This document shows positions 23,101 to 37,500 of a stretch of DNA of 64,000 nucleotides, in pieces. Source of the DNA: Oxyruncus cristatus (lineage: Eukaryota; Chordata; Aves; Passeriformes; Cotingidae); the NCBI GenBank assembly GCA_013399855.1, contig VXAY01002071.1:1-64000 (forward strand), given 5' to 3'. Below the pieces are notes generated by a model that was given only the letters and a program-made list of their open reading frames with translations, did not search any database and had not been told where the DNA came from. The translations under genes were made by a program, and so were the position numbers. Positions within the stretch are counted from its first letter, which is position 1. Each line of letters begins with the position of its first letter.

Positions 23101-26100
23101 TAGTAGATATTAGTAATACTTAAAAATTTTAAAGTCGGGATTGGGGCCAGTTCTGTTTAGTATCTGTATTGATGATCTGGATGAGGGGATCAAGTGCACC
23201 CTCGGTCACTTTGTGGGTGACACCAAGTTGTGCCAGAGTGTTGATCTGTTGGAGGGTAGGAAGGTTCTGCAGATGGACCTGGACAGGCTGGATCAATGGG
23301 CTGAGGCCAACTGGATGAGGTTCAGTAAGGTGAAGTGCTGGGTCCTGCACTTGGATCACAACAACTCCACGTAGCACTACAGGCTGGGGAAGAGTTGGAA
23401 AGCCACCCAGTGGAAAAGGACCTGGGGATGGCGGTTGACAGCAGCTGAACATGAGCCATCAGTGTGTCAATGTGGCCAAGAAGGCCAATGGCATCCTGGC
23501 CTGGATCAGGAATAGTGTGGACAGCAGGACCAGGGCATTGATTGTCCCCTTGTACTCAGTGCTGGTGAGGCTGCACCTGAAATCCTGTGTTCAGTTTGGG
23601 CCCCTCACTACAAGAAAGACATTGAGATGCTGGAGCATGTCCAGAAAAGGGCAATGGAGCCGGGGAAGGTTCTGGAGCGCAAGTCTGGTGAGGTACAGCT
23701 GAGGGAGCTGGGGGTGTTTAGCCTGGAGAAAAGGAGGCTCAGGGGGAACCTTATCGCTCTCTACAACTGCCTGAAAGGAGGTTGTAACGAGGAGGGTGTC
23801 AGTCTCCTCTCCCAAACAACGAGGGGTAGGACAGGACAAAATAGCCTCGTGTTGTGCCAGGGGAAGTTGTTTGGATATTAGGAAAAATTTCTTCACCAAA
23901 AGGTTTATATTATTATATCAAGCATTGGAACAGGCTGCCCAGGGAAGTGGTTGAGTCACCATCCCTGTAGGTATTTAAAAGACATGCAGATGTGGCATTT
24001 AGGGACACGGTTTAGTGGTGGGCTTGACAGTGCTGGGTTGATGGTTTGACTGAATAATCTTCAAGGTCTTTTCCAACTGAAACAATTCTGTCATTCTAGG
24101 ATTCTATCTTTAACAAGAATAGCTTTGAAACATTTTATCTAAATGAAAGTTTAGGGAGATATGATGTTAAATAGTTTAGTTCTTCGTTTTTCCTGCAGAA
24201 CTAAATACAGAGAGACTGTCAATAAAGGTTGAGACTTTATGTAGAGAAAAGCAACTTAAGTTCTGGTAAAAACTGCTCATTGGTTAAATGTGTGTTTCCA
24301 GTCTGATGGTTTTGGGGGGTAGAGGGGTGTTTAGTGTGTTATAATGTACCTCTATTAAATTATTATTTTCCACACAGTGATAAAGGTTTTTCTCCCAAAT
24401 TCAATGAGAGAGATGGAGAAGTGGAGAGGAAGAGTCTGAATGGCTTGTATGTGGTTGAAAATGGGAGACCCCGGTGAGTGTGGTTTTTTTGTTTGCATAT
24501 TTATTTCAGTGATGTAAGTTCAGTCCTGTGGCAGGTCTGTCAGTATTCGTACGTGGTACCTGCTAGAACAAAGCCAAGGCAGTCTCCCCTAGAGACAGGA
24601 AAACTGATACCTTGGAGCCAGAGTCCTTCCTGGAAGAAGGTTGTGGCAGAGAGGTTTGGTATGGTTAGCCAGTACTACTGCCTCAACATAGGGTGGTGGT
24701 GGCCCTGGAGTCAGGGGAGGTCTGATACTGTCAGCAGTAGCGTCTGTTGGGTTAATTGTTTCCACAGTTTGAGCAGATGTGGGGCTCTGAATCTTTTGTT
24801 CCACTTGTGTGCTAAAGTGGAGGGGTAGAGTATTTCCTTCCACTGACAAATCCTGGCATAGCGCAGATGGGTAATCTCACCTAAAAATAGTTTCTCTTCC
24901 TTCTGCCTTTTGTACCCAATCGAATGCTCTGTGCATCTATAGTCTTGGAAAGTATATTCCATTTTCAGACAAGGTTGTGTGCATAATGAGAGTGATGCTT
25001 GATCAGGAGCATCTTGGGACACAAGAGCTGGAAAATGACAAAGTTGTTTTGTCTTTTTCCTTTGTCTGTGCTATTAAACACGAAAAGAGGTTGATGAAGG
25101 AGAAAACCATGCTGTGTCTCTTGCCTTTTAAAGCACAGGAGGACAGTGAATGCATGTTGCTATCCTTTCCTTTTTTGTTATTTAATCTTCCTTAAAGCTG
25201 GTTTTTTTGGTTTTTTTTTTTTTTAGAATACTTGGAGCATCTTTTGAATGCGCGGAAATAAATATGTTTAGTGTACTGTTGTGTCAAGGGTGTAGAAATT
25301 TAGCAGTAAATAAACCCCTTTGCATTCCAGCTGGCCCTCACAGATCAGAGGGACAATAGCATAGTCCAGACTCAGAGATCAGCATGGGACTGGGCTTAAC
25401 TTCTAATTAGAACCAGTTCAGGGCTCTAAGTTGTGTACTGTGGCATTTGTTTCAGGAATCCAGTGGGAAGGACTGGCCTCACAGGCAGAGGATTGTTAGG
25501 ACGCTGGGGACCAAACCATGCTGCTGATCCTGTCGTAACCAGGTAAGGGGCAGTTGACTGAAAGGTGCCCTGCAGTACAGAAAAAATGCATTTTCTTTCT
25601 TCTGTGCATCTCTGGACAGGCTATTACTTTTCATGGCCCTTTTGTGTGTGTGTTCTCTATATGTAAGCCCATTCAGATGTGAGTATCTGAGTGGAGAGAT
25701 AGACAGACATGAGGAACACATGGCAGAGAGTAAGGACTCACTGCTAATTACAAGCAATTGCTTCTGAAATGCTAAGAAAGCACGTTAAAAAAAACCCCAA
25801 CAAATAACCCAGAATAGAAATTCATTATATAAAGAATCTGCAGTAACAATTGGAAGAACTGAAAGGATTATGTGATGCTTTGACACTATACTGCCGAAAG
25901 GCCTTAGATGAGGCATGTGAAATTAAACTGCAAGAATAGATTTTTATGTCATACTGACTCAATTGCAAAAAAAAAAAAAAAAAGAATAAAAAGCNNNNNN
26001 NNNNNNNNNNNNNNNNNNNNNNNNNNNNNNNNNNNNNNNNNNNNNNNAAAAGAATAAAAAGCTACGTGCCTGCTTTTGTTATGTAAGAAACAGTAGCTTG

Positions 26101-28608
26101 ACTTAGTATACTATAGGAGGAGGTGGGGTTAAGATCCTCTTTTGGTCAGCATGTGCTTTGTTTTAATGTACTTTTGCCAGCAGGATCTGTGTGTACATGG
26201 CAGCTATTTTACACAAAACATTCAGAAAAGACTGTGTAGTTAACAAAAGTGCAAGTTAGGAAGTGCCATGCTGAAGGTAGAACTGTTGTGAAAAATCATC
26301 CTGGTGCGTTTTGGTTCTTACCCTTTTCAGAAGGATGCTGTTGCTACTGAGTTGCTTCCTTGAAAGTAAAGGACATGCTGCTTTTGTTTTAGTTATTGTT
26401 TAGACAGCTTTTTGCTTTAACTATTGATAGTTCTTAATCCTTTACTGAAGGCAGTGGTGGGTATTTGTGCCTTTGTCGTTTGCTGCAGGTGGAAAAGGGA
26501 CAGAAGTGGCAATAAAGTTGCTCATCCAGTTACTGGCAAAAACATCTTGCAGTTTGTGGCTATCAAGAGGAGAGACTGTGGGGAGTGGGCCATTCCAGGG
26601 GTAAGGACAAAGCTCCAGAGACATTGACATCCCCCCCTGCTGGTGAGGCCACGGGGCTATAAGTGGCACGCGTGTGATAGAAGAGTGCTTTTTGAGGAAT
26701 GACTTGGTGTTGCCGCGGTGAGGAGAAATGCTCCTTGAACTAACTTTGCCCAGGCATCAGCCTTCTGCTGTTTCTGCATTGCAAAGTGGTATTCCTATTT
26801 AAATCTACCCCTGTCTTGCTTAATGCAGGCACAGTTTATTCCGCTGCAGGGTTTGAAGGGTGTGTATGCTTGATCTTTACAGCTGAATATGAAGTTCCTC
26901 CCGTGTCCAGAGTATGATGCAGGTGGATGTGATATACTAAGAGCTGGGAGTTACAGCAAGTGGAATCTGAGGGACTGAAAAAACCCACCCTTTTTCTTTT
27001 TCTCCCTCTAAGGGGATGGTGGACCCAGGGGAGAAGATCAGCGCTACCTTGAGGCGGGAATTTGAGGAGGAGGCCTTGAACTCTTTGCAGAAATCGCCCG
27101 AGGAGAAAGCAAAATTGGAGAAGCAGCTCCGCAATCTGTTCAGCCAGGAACACTTTGTGGTGAGCTCCGGGTGTCCTGTGATAGCCTCTTGAGCCGTGCA
27201 TGTAAATCAACGCTTATGGAACTTGAGAAAGTGCAGCTGAAATGAAAATAGGTTGTGTTGCTCAGGTTCTTGTGGTGTAGGAAACCGAAGGGACTGTTGA
27301 AAATGCTGTAAGGGCAAATGTGTCAGAGGAAAGGAAAACAAATCTTAGTGATTCCACCTTGTTTGTTGTGACAATGAGCTTATTTTGGTTTGTTTGGGGC
27401 CTTAGGTGTACAGAGGATATGTGGATGACCCTCGTAACACTGATAATGCCTGGATGGAAACAGAGGCTGTGAACTACCATGATGAAACAGGTGGGTATCT
27501 CCATGTGTGCTCTTAGTTGCCCTTTACTCCATATGCTGGTTTGAAATTGGGACCTGTGTTGAGCTGAGAATGGCAATGAAATTGGGGGAACATGCAAGTC
27601 AGGTGTAAAATAGGGGACTAGATTCTTAGAATCATCTGTTAATCTTGGACTCTCATTTTTCACCTGCAAGATACATCAATCTAGTCAGGTGTTTCTGACT
27701 TGTTCAGTCAGAGACTTCATATAGTGACATTTCCACTGAATTTTGGGTAGTAGATACCAGATGTAAAGTTTCACATGTCACTGATCCTTGATTTATCAGC
27801 CCTCAGAGATAGGGGAGATACTGTATCTGTTTTTGTTTCTAGTGCAGAATTTGAAAACATTTCCTTGGTTGTTGTCTATGAAGTTCTGGGACTCTTTTTT
27901 TAGAAACAGAGTAAAAACTTAGAGGGAGCATTTCGGAAGCCTTTCTGCATCCCTTCTTAAGTGGTATTTATGATTTTGGGGCCCTTAGTAAAGTTTTAAT
28001 TATTCTCTTTTTTCATAAATCATATATGTTTCAGAGTTCAGTTTTTCCTGTAGAATAATACCTGAGAAAAGCAGCAGTCAAATGTTAGGCAAAAAAAATC
28101 AAGGCAGAAGGATTGGCTAAACTTATGGTAGTGAGTGTGTGTTGCCCTGATGATTTCCAGTAACTTTTTGTGCTGCTGATGGTACCCAAGGAGTGGTGAC
28201 AAGGAGTTACCACCACCCCTGCCACTCAGATTTGCCTTAAAATAGTGCTAGTATGAGAAAGGTTTCTGGCACAAAATCAGTGAGCAACTTGTTTCTTCTT
28301 TCTCTGAGAAGCAGTTGAAGGTTGCTGCCTGTGAAGGAGCATTGTGGAAGGGGGAACTGATTAGATGTGAGAAGAAAAAGCAAGAAGAAAAGATGCAATT
28401 GCATGTCCTAACTCTTTTTTTTTTGTGAACAGGTGAGACAATGGATAATTTGCCTCTGGAAGCAGGTGATGATGCTGGAGCAGTGAAGTGGGTTGACATC
28501 AGTGAGAAGCTTCAGCTGTATGCAAGTCATAGCTACTTCATTAAGCTTGTGACTGAGAAATTGGGAGCCCACTGGAGTGAGGATCCTGGACCTGAGTGCC
28601 ACGAGTGA
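20181..28608 (+). CDS. NUDT9: NUDT9, ADP-ribose pyrophosphatase (eight exons)
   Basis: Hydrolyses ADP-ribose to AMP and ribose 5-phosphate; known as a mitochondrial Nudix enzyme related to the TRPM2 channel domain. Exons: 20181-20281, 22136-22366, 24378-24473, 25456-25542, 26489-26600, 27013-27159, 27406-27490, 28433-28608. Each has AG/GT borders and the phases join without error, giving 344 residues; the human protein is 350. The first 25 or so residues are Arg/Ala/Leu-rich, fitting a mitochondrial presequence. Recognisable blocks are [46 protein letters not shown] and CGEWAIPG. The Nudix box begins at Gly210 and carries GMVDPGE, then REFEEEA (224-230), keeping GX5EX7REUXEE. The C-terminus has [17 protein letters not shown] and [14 protein letters not shown]. 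An in-frame Met in exon 2 (MFDSYN) could start a shorter form. It shares its upstream CpG island with HSD17B. Confidence 0.97.
20633..20825 (+). mobile_element. CR1 3' fragment
   Basis: A short piece of CR1 3' end in NUDT9 intron 1. It reads AGAATTTCTTCTCAGAAAGG, GGCTGCCTGGGGAGGTGG and GTGTTTAGG, as in the other two CR1 copies of this window. It is truncated at the 5' side. Confidence 0.85.
23138..24108 (+). mobile_element. CR1 LINE, 3' half
   Basis: A 5'-truncated CR1 in NUDT9 intron 2. It starts inside the reverse transcriptase ([19 protein letters not shown]). The FADDT motif has become FVGDT. It continues with [29 protein letters not shown] and the FFTKR-like end. It finishes with the 3' UTR and ATTCTGTCATTCTAGGATTC-type terminal repeats. 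Frameshifts make it inactive. It is the same strand as NUDT9. Confidence 0.93.
25995..26047. other. Assembly gap (53 N)
   Basis: A run of N in NUDT9 intron 4. AAAAGAATAAAAAGC stands on both sides of the gap, so the flanks may be the same sequence placed twice around a poly(A) stretch. Confidence 0.95.
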
Positions 28609-29032
28609 TGTCAGCGAGGAACTGACAGACATCAAGAGGAGAATATGTTTTCCAGTCTTGAAACAGATGACATGGTCGTTTTCAGAGGAAATTCAGTGAA
28701 AATTCTGTGAAATTCATCTGGAAAAAACAATGGACAGTGATAAATTGAAGGTTTTTCGGAGACTTGAGACTGCTTCCTTTGATATCTTAGCTAGTGTGAA
28801 ATGAGATGAAAGAGGAGCTTTGAGCTTGCTTTGCTTTCTTGTCTTCGTTATTTGCAGCTGTTTCATCGTATCTGCAGATCTGCACAGCCACACTGGGATT
28901 CTGACTGGTGGTGGCTCAGAGGCTGTTCACTTTATCTCTGTATTTTTGCACTGATTCCTTGTCAGAAATGAATCCTTAAGGGACGTGAGACTTGTAGGAC
29001 AACCTGGTTAATGACTAATTTAAGTGCTACAT

Positions 29033-29038
29033 AATAAA
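29033..29038 (+). other. NUDT9 poly(A) signal
   Basis: AATAAA 425 bases past the NUDT9 stop codon, followed by a GT/T-rich stretch (GTTTCTTTTTTGAG). A second AATAAA at 29790-29795 could give a longer 3' UTR. Confidence 0.6.
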
Positions 29039-29039
29039 G

Positions 29040-31560
29040 TGAAGTTTCTTTTTTGAGTCATTTCACTTGACCTGCAGTGATTTTCTATTTTGAGAGATTG
29101 GTTTTCACATTTAATTACTCTTTAATTTATGGTATGGATGGTATGTGTGACAGTGCCTCTGTGTAAAAAGATAACTGTTGAAGGATGAAACTTGATGACT
29201 GATTTGGAGAGCTGGATTTTTAGGTCCCTCTTCCCACTGTTTATGGCAGTACAGCTGTTGGGGAGGCTGTACCATAAACAGAATCATTGGAAAGAGCAGC
29301 CTTAAAGTATAACCTTATGAATTGTGCTGGTTTTTTAAGCCTTTAGATAACATGAGTAACTTGCAGGCCGATGTGGGCCTTCTATGGCATTTATGCTGCT
29401 AACAGGAGCAGCACAAGAGTGCTGCTCCCATTTCTCCCTGTGTTTTTAATCAATGAGTAATTGCTGTTTGTCTTTATCTTTTCTTAAGAAAGGCTTGGCA
29501 ATGAAAGTGTGTGTGTTACAAAAGGAATATTTGTTGTGTGTTTTTTCAATATAGTTATTCTGACTGTAGCGTTTTGCACTTCAGTGATGCTGGAAGAGCA
29601 CTCAGGTGATAATACCTAGAGTACTAAAGCTGCTCTGAGTGAGAGGCAGTGTAAATACTTACTTTTTTTCCAGAAGAAATGGGACCTTGTGAATTAAAGT
29701 CACTGCTACCTTTTTAATCTGTCTGTGTACCAGCAGTGTACTTGCAGTTTGAGAGCTGTGCTTTCTGCCAGCCAACTATGTGCAGACTAAATAAAAAGCT
29801 ATTGCAAGAACTCTTGAAATAGCTACTGAAAATAAGTTTTCAATTGTGGTGCTTGCTTGATCCTTCTGTTTAGTGATTGTTTTACTACTAAGTGCAATAC
29901 ATGTACCTGGGAAAAATATTGTACAATTTCACTCTATCTTTTTCTAGTACTTGGTTTGAGTGGAGCAGTGGCGAGTAGGTCAATCTCTTGTGATTTATCC
30001 TTCTGTGAACTATATTTGATTGTTTCAAGGTGGCTGAGTCTTAGCTGCAGAAAGAGCAAATAAGCAACAGGCTGCAGTCAGGCAGAAAAAGTGGTGTTAA
30101 AATTACTTTTTCCCCATGACATTTGCCGTCCCGGGGAAAGGATCTTTTCCAAACGGAACTGGCAGAGAAGATGCTTTTGTACGTGCAATCCAGGTTGTTT
30201 TATATACACTTCTGTGTGATGTTACAGAATGTGAAGTGAGCAACCAGTCAGGCTCATGGGAAAAACTGTCAATGGAACTGGTTTTGCTGGGAAATAATAC
30301 TTGGGTTTGTGTAAGAAGTTCCTGTGTTAAATATAATCACAGCTTGGTTCATTTGTCCCAGGGCATGAGGCTGGTGTTGAACTCTCATTAGCGGCCCTTG
30401 GTGGTTCAAGGGCAAATTAGCAAGGGGCGAAGGGACTTCCACTATTTAAGCTACCAAAATAGCATTTCTGAATCCCCTATTTCATTGGAAAGGTGACATG
30501 GCTCAGGTGAAATGGAGTTTCTGACTTTCCTTTGTAGGAAAAGCATTTGGGGCTTCTTCCTTAAAGCAGAGCTTATTTGGAGTGTTTTCAGTGAAGTGCT
30601 TAAAAATAAAATCACAGAGTTAGTGGGATTCAGGAATAATCTCATCCTGTCCTGATTTTTTTAATGCTTAAATTGTGCCTCTCTTGAGGCAAGCAGAAGA
30701 TGGGAGGTGGTGAAAGACACAGTTAGCATTCTTTCTTGGAAAAAAAAAATGGTAGCACTAGTTGGTGCTTCTGGGGGATGAAGGAAGAATGTGTCTGCTA
30801 AGGAGAATAAGGAGGTGCTGGAGCTGTGATATCCTCTGCTGCTTGTGATGCTGGACGTGTTGCTAAGCAGTCTTGATTCATCCACACTCACCACGCTCAT
30901 ACAGAGTTTGTCAGCAGGAGTTCTGCTGTGTGGCATTGGTGCTATTACTGTTGTGCTTCAAGAGGTGGGAGAAGAAGTATCTGCAAAGTGCTGATCTTTT
31001 TTCCTGTGTTTTAGGAATTGTGGTTTCAGGATTGGTGTATATGATCTACGCTTTATTTTCTTCTCCTCCTTTAAATCTGAAATGAAGTTTTCATTGAACC
31101 TTTCCACTGCTTTGGTGCTTTTTCTTTAACAAAGTTCTGACAAAAGCCACGTATCTAGGTAGACATTTTATTTGAGATTTCTATGCAGAATGTTAAGCTG
31201 ACAATACAGTAAATAAAGGAAACAAGTCCCATTTCAGTGTATGGTAAAATCTAAATTCTATAATTCTACTGAAGAGTTTTGTGAACAGGTCAGTCTTTAG
31301 GTTAGTACTATTTATTCCTTCAGAGAGATCACAGATACACGTGGGGGCAAACACTGGTTGTTTAGCTATGAACCAATTGGAGTAGTTCAGTTTTTTTGCT
31401 GTTAATGAATGTAGAAATTTTCTGCACTTGTGTTATTTGACAAGAATGCAGTGAACCCTACACCACCTTTGTCTTGAAAGCTATGAAGCTGTTTATTACA
31501 GAAATAGGATTCACATATTTCACCAGTTTCAGTGCAGCATTGGGAATCTGTTCAGCCAGG
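29040..31560. other. Convergent 3' region between NUDT9 and SPARCL1
   Basis: No further coding exon is recognised. The left part may be the extended NUDT9 3' UTR. The right part is the SPARCL1 3' UTR on the minus strand, with AATAAA candidates at 31492-31497, 31311-31316 and 31167-31172. The open frames here (for example 30116-30391) show no known motif. Confidence 0.6.
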
Positions 31561-31561
31561 C

Positions 31562-34500
31562 TCAGAAAAGGAGATTTTCATTTATGTCTTCTGCAACAAA
31601 GAAGAAGAAAGCATTATTAACATTTCATGCCAAAAAGGCATTTTTATGCTGTATCACTACCAATATATTGGTACACTAAAGTTTCAGAGGACTCGTGGGG
31701 GAACGCTGTCCCTAACAAAAAACAAGTGTGGTTGCTGCTGTCATACTCAGGAACCATTCATTTAGACCCTTCTTGATGATGCTCTCTTGTTTCTAGACGT
31801 AGGCCTCCTTGATCTGTTTGTGAGCCAAAAATCCCTTCCATCCCCCACTTCACAAATGACTTACCCTGTGAATGAGCCAACACTGGCAGCAGTACGTGTA
31901 TATTAAGGTAAGTTCTTGCAGCTTTTTTACACCAGTGTTTTGTGACTGGTAAATTGTTATCAGAAGAGCTGGAAAAATTCTGAGCAGAGTGAAGCCTTTG
32001 TGTGTCTGACCTCTGACCAGAATCAGCCTCCACTGAAAATTAGGGACGTGCTAGTAGGATTTTGAACACATTTATTCAGTCTGAATATTTAGCCGATTGC
32101 CTTCTGTCACGTAACTCTTCTGGGATTAACCTGTGCTACCTTGTTAACCCTTGCTTAGTGACTGGCAGTATTGTCCAGCTATCGCTCAGGGCTAGATCAG
32201 AAGAAGGTAGATTGTGAAAGAATGCCTTACGTTGAATGCAGTAATCTCATAAATCTCAAATTACTATCATGACAACTGCTGTTCAGCTGCTGCCTAATTT
32301 TAGAGATATCACCAGCACAGTAGTACCAAACTTTTTACTATCCTAGAGAAATCTCAGTGTGGATTGAGCTGAACCAAACATGTGCTTATCCCATTTAGGA
32401 TTTGGAAACTGTCCCTGCCTCTGCCTAAGCTTCCTGTTGCACGCAGTCTGGTGGGCATGTGTTGCAAGCGACAGATGAGGTGAAATAGGCTGCAGTGTGA
32501 TGAGAGCATCTGTGTTGTGTGTGGTAATGGAGAAGTTGATCAATCTCTGCTTGGTCAGTGAAAGATCTTAGTTGTTTTTCCTACTTGGGTTGAGATCTTT
32601 AAATGCATTTTCAATCAATATGCTTTGACCACTGATTGAAAAGTGCAAGCTCACGTCACCTTTCCTTTTTCACTGAAGGATAGAGTGTTTCTTGAGAGGC
32701 AGACCTTTTTCCTATCTTAATGAAAAAAATGTAGAACCTTGCCCCTTTTGCAGTCTTGTCATTACTGTTCCATTTGCCTCTCAGCACAGCAGCCATGAGT
32801 TTCTGATTACAATTTCTCTGCCCCAACATTTGGTCTGCTAATTAAAGATATTTCTGAGAGTGTGCCTAGTCCTGATAGGAGCATTTTGTCAGGCACATCT
32901 GCCTGTTCGTTTATGTTTACCTTCTTTTATCCCAAAGCAATGGCACCATTCCTTCAAAGCAATGAGTTTGTCTTGGTCTCCATCACATTCCTGGAAGAAA
33001 CGGGTTATGCAGTGTTCCATGGGAACAAGGGAGGCTCTCAAAGGCGCGAGCTCCGAGTGTGTTAATAATCTGAAAGAAAGAGCAGGTATGTAGAGCTGTA
33101 TTTCATTAATAAATCATCACCATTATCAAAGATGCTCTAAGCTGCTATAAGACGTCAACAGTGGCTTTATCAGAGACACCCCAGTGGATTCTGTTGTGGT
33201 GCTTCTGTAGTGAATTTGTCCCAGGTCACCATGATGATATATAATACCCAATAATCTAAAATGTTTTAGCTGCTATTTGTTTGTTGAGTTTTGTTTTATC
33301 GAACAAGTATTACTTGTGTAGTAATTACTAGTATTACAAGTAGTGACTTGCTCAAAACTCATCAGTTACAGAGTTTTGCTGTCAATCCTTAGGAGATCAA
33401 ACTTGCAAAGGTGATTACCTATGTTCTAAGACAGTGGGTGTGATTGTTGTGAGGTATTGAGGGCCTCGAGCTTTGAAATATGGATCCCATCACTGAATGA
33501 TATGACCAAAAGCCTGAAATCTGGGTCGTGTTCTCAGAAGCTGTGAGCTTCCTCTGAACTGTGACACTGGTGCTTGTCTTACATATCTGCTACTTGAACT
33601 GTGGTATTAGCTGAGAACTGTGGGTACTTCACAAGTGCATTAGTACTGACAGGACTCTCTCCTTTGGACTTAGCCTGTTGTTCTTAGCTTCAGGATTTCT
33701 TCCTGGTTCAGGGCATTAGTAGCTATTAAGGCACTGTAGAAGTTACAGTGTAATACAGGGTTTTGCAAGGCAAGAGGATAGCAAGTTCTGACCTAAGACA
33801 TTACTGTAGGAAAACAATGAGGGAAGAAGTTCTGTGTTCGAAAGAGGAGAATGCTGACTTCAAACATCTGAGGGACTGGTTCTATATGTACAGAATCCTT
33901 TGAGTGGTTTAGAGAATTAAAACAGCCCAAGTTTAAACAGCAAATCAGAACTGAGCCCACAAAGATTTGTTTGGGTTTTTTTTACCTGTCCACAGGGTGC
34001 TGATCAAGCTGATGAAACTGCCAGTGCACAGGATACACATACATGTGATAATTTTTCTCAAAGTCATGCAGGAGCAGCTCAACCGTGTGGTCACCAGCCA
34101 CAAGACGCTTGTCATTCTGGTAGATTTTTTTGACCTGAACACAGTGCAGAAATTGTTATTTTTTGTTTAGGATGAAGGTCTGTGCTGAAGAGAACTATCC
34201 AGCAAGGGGATGTTTGGGTGGAATGAAACTTAATGATAAAATACCACTGGGAAAATGGGTTTTAGTGTTTGTGACTATACACAGCATGAAAAGCTTGCTT
34301 CAGGTAGACCAGGTGATTTTTGTTGCTGTCCCTGTCAACTTTGGTAGTAACTAGGAAGGAAGTGAAATTCCTGTGGCTCAATTGTCAGACTCGGCTAATG
34401 GGGGCAGTAGCTTCAGGCTGGTAGGAGATTAAACCAGCTTTAGCACATATTCTGTCCTGTGGCAAGCAACTCAGGTTTTGGTGTGAAATAATCTCCAAAA

Positions 34501-37500
34501 TCATCTAATTCATACCACTTATTGTGAGATATTGTGGGCATGTCCCTCTTGGTAAGTGTGTAAGTAGTCTTTGATGTTGCGCAAGCATCTTTTGTATAAA
34601 CGTGCTGTGACCTACTCCGTGTACCTCCTACTTCAGAGTTAGAGCAGCCCAGGTCTCGATTTAACTTAAACAGTGGCTTTTTAGGCAGTTATAGCATCTG
34701 TATCTTCAAAAACAAACTACTGTCACTGTTTCACTTGCAATAAATCCTTCCCTGAAAAAAACAGGCCCAGTGGCAATAGATGCTCACTCCATCGTAAGCC
34801 AATGTAGTGTGATGTTGCAGGTCTATCGTATAAGTAGACTGTTCATCTTATGGCTGCTTAGTTTCCTCAAGTCCTTTGGAAAATAGCATTGACTGCATGA
34901 ATTGGGTTATCCTTATCCATGTATTAGTAGATCTTCCCAAGAGCTTTGTCACAAAGCTTCCCTGAACAGGAGTTGTTTCATGTCTTCTCAAGCAAATGAT
35001 ATTTATCTAAGTGTGCCCAAATTCTGACTTGTCTGACTCTTGTCTGGAGACACTGACTTCAAAGTAATACACTTGGCTTGCATTTGTTTGGGCAAGAGGG
35101 ACATTCACAGCAGAAATGTGTCTCAGCTTAAAAGAGTGTGAGGGGACGTGTAGGACGTGTGAATCTAATTGAGTCTAAATTACCTTAACCAGAACGGGTA
35201 TGCTCACAGGAAATGGGAGAAGTCGTGAGATGTGAATCGCTTTTTTCTCATGTGGTTAGTCCAGTTCTAACAATGTAACTTCATGGTCTTATTTGAAAAG
35301 GATTGCTGACCTTATTCCTTTGCTTTTCAGTTAGAATTCCAGAAGTGTTCAGATCACGTTCATAGTATTGCATAAGGATGTTTTTGAGCCAGTCTCGCAT
35401 CCGGAGGGGAAACTGATCCACTTCATAATCAGTACAGGGGGGGATGTCTGTGCCAAACAGGAAAGCTTTTGTTAACAGGTGATCTGTTAAGCCCCCATTT
35501 AAACATTTCCGAGCCCAGTTAGATTTGATTCTCACTGTCAAACTTCTAATTAAACTTAAAATTGATGGAGCTGTTAATACATAAAATTGGGAATGCAACT
35601 AACGAGTTCAAATATAAATATACAACTCTTTGGTGCACATGCTTAACCAGTTGTGCAAGCCACAACCTTTATATATAATCTGTGCAGCTTCTGAGCATAG
35701 CTGTGCAGTAAAACTGTTACCAGTCAGTTGCATGAAAGCAGAGTTTTTGAAAGCAAAGGAATATGCTGGCTGGGAGTGCCCTTTCCTCCGACCATATGCA
35801 GCAATTGATGAGCTTGGAAATCAGTTCTGGCTTTTAGATCTGACTTCTGCATTTGACATCTAAATAGTTTTTTTGATGGTTTTTTTGTTTGGTTGTTTTT
35901 GTTGGTTTGTTTGGGGGTTTTTTTGTCAGGGGTGTTGGGACTGGACATTTTCATTTCTTAACTCTGTAAATACTGTTTTTCTGGTCAAGTTATTGAAAAA
36001 ATATTCAAAGGCTATACCAGTGGGAACATATATGAGGGAAGATCAGGTTGACAACAAATTGGTGTAAACATAGCAGAAATATCTTTAAGTTTCAGATGCT
36101 TAATACTTAATACCCTCAAGTGTAGGAAAAGTGACTTTTTTAGGCATGTTTAGGGTCTGAATGTCTTAATTAGCAGATAATTGATGCACTAGTGGCAGAG
36201 CACCGGAAGAAAGGTAATTTAGGGCTGGCTGATATTTAAGGTTACTGGCTCTTTATACCGAGGTGAATGCTTCATAGAAACACAACCCTTACATTTGCAG
36301 GAGCCCATATAGTCTAGGTGCAGCTGGCGTCCCATTTTTGTGCCTTCCAGTTGACATTTGGTGCCGAAGAGTTGACATGTGCCACCGTAAGTCCTGTTGT
36401 CTGTACCACAAACCTAGAGGACAAGTGAAAAGCAAAACCACCCCCGCCACCACTGCGTTGAGAAAAATTATTGGCCTCGTGTGGGCGTATATAATAAAAG
36501 TATCATGAACATGTGGTGTGGCAGTTGTGAATACCCGCAGGGAATACATGTGACCAGAGGTATTGAAAACTGTAGCCGTTGGATGCCTACGTAAGGATTT
36601 GTGCTCTGTACTTACACGTGCAGTTCTGAAACACTTGAATTTATTTTTTGTGCATTAGTAATACAGATTAAGATGCTAGAGGATTATTTAACTCAGTATG
36701 TACGAGCACTCAGCACGTGCTCTGAAACATCAAACGGATAAATAGAACTTTGAGTGACAGGGAAAAGCTACAGTCCCTGAGAGCCCGAGTGAAGCAAATC
36801 AGTTGCTGTGTTATACGTGTTCATAATACCCTCAAGCCAAAGTCAGTGAGTTTGGGTACTTTATACTGACTGTTATAATTACTGAAATCCCTCAAACTCA
36901 CTCACATGCTTCTTAGGGTAGAATCATTGTAAATGATAGCAGGGGGAATGTGTTGTAAACACCAAAAAACACCAAAAGCCACTTTTATTTGTTTTCTTTG
37001 TATGCTGTGCACCACATGAAATACTTACATGCTCATAGTCTTTGGTGGAAGGGCAAGCAGCAGGATCTTGGCAAATACAGTGGGGGTTCCCTTGTTTGTC
37101 CTCGTGGCAGACTTTACCTCTTTTGCAGTGGAAGTTCCGACACGGGTCTAGCAATCATAGCAAGAAGGAAGGACTGTTAGAGGTGATGGGATGAAGCCAA
37201 GTGTTTGTCAGATACTACTGAAACAAAATACAGTCCAATATTCAACAAGAAGGGCATTTTTAAGTTTGTTAGAATGAAACTGGATCTTGAGTTGAATAAA
37301 TCAAGCCAAACTTTAAATGAGGATTTTGGTGAGAATTCTAGCAGTCCCAGGTTTGAATTGTATGGGGAAATAATTTTCTCAGAAAAAGCTATTTCTTTTC
37401 TGAGGACTGACATTCACTTCCAGCTTCCTTGTGAAACATATCCCATCTGTCTTTGCTGAATCAAGCACTGGCATTTGTCCCACTCCTAGCTGAACTCAAG

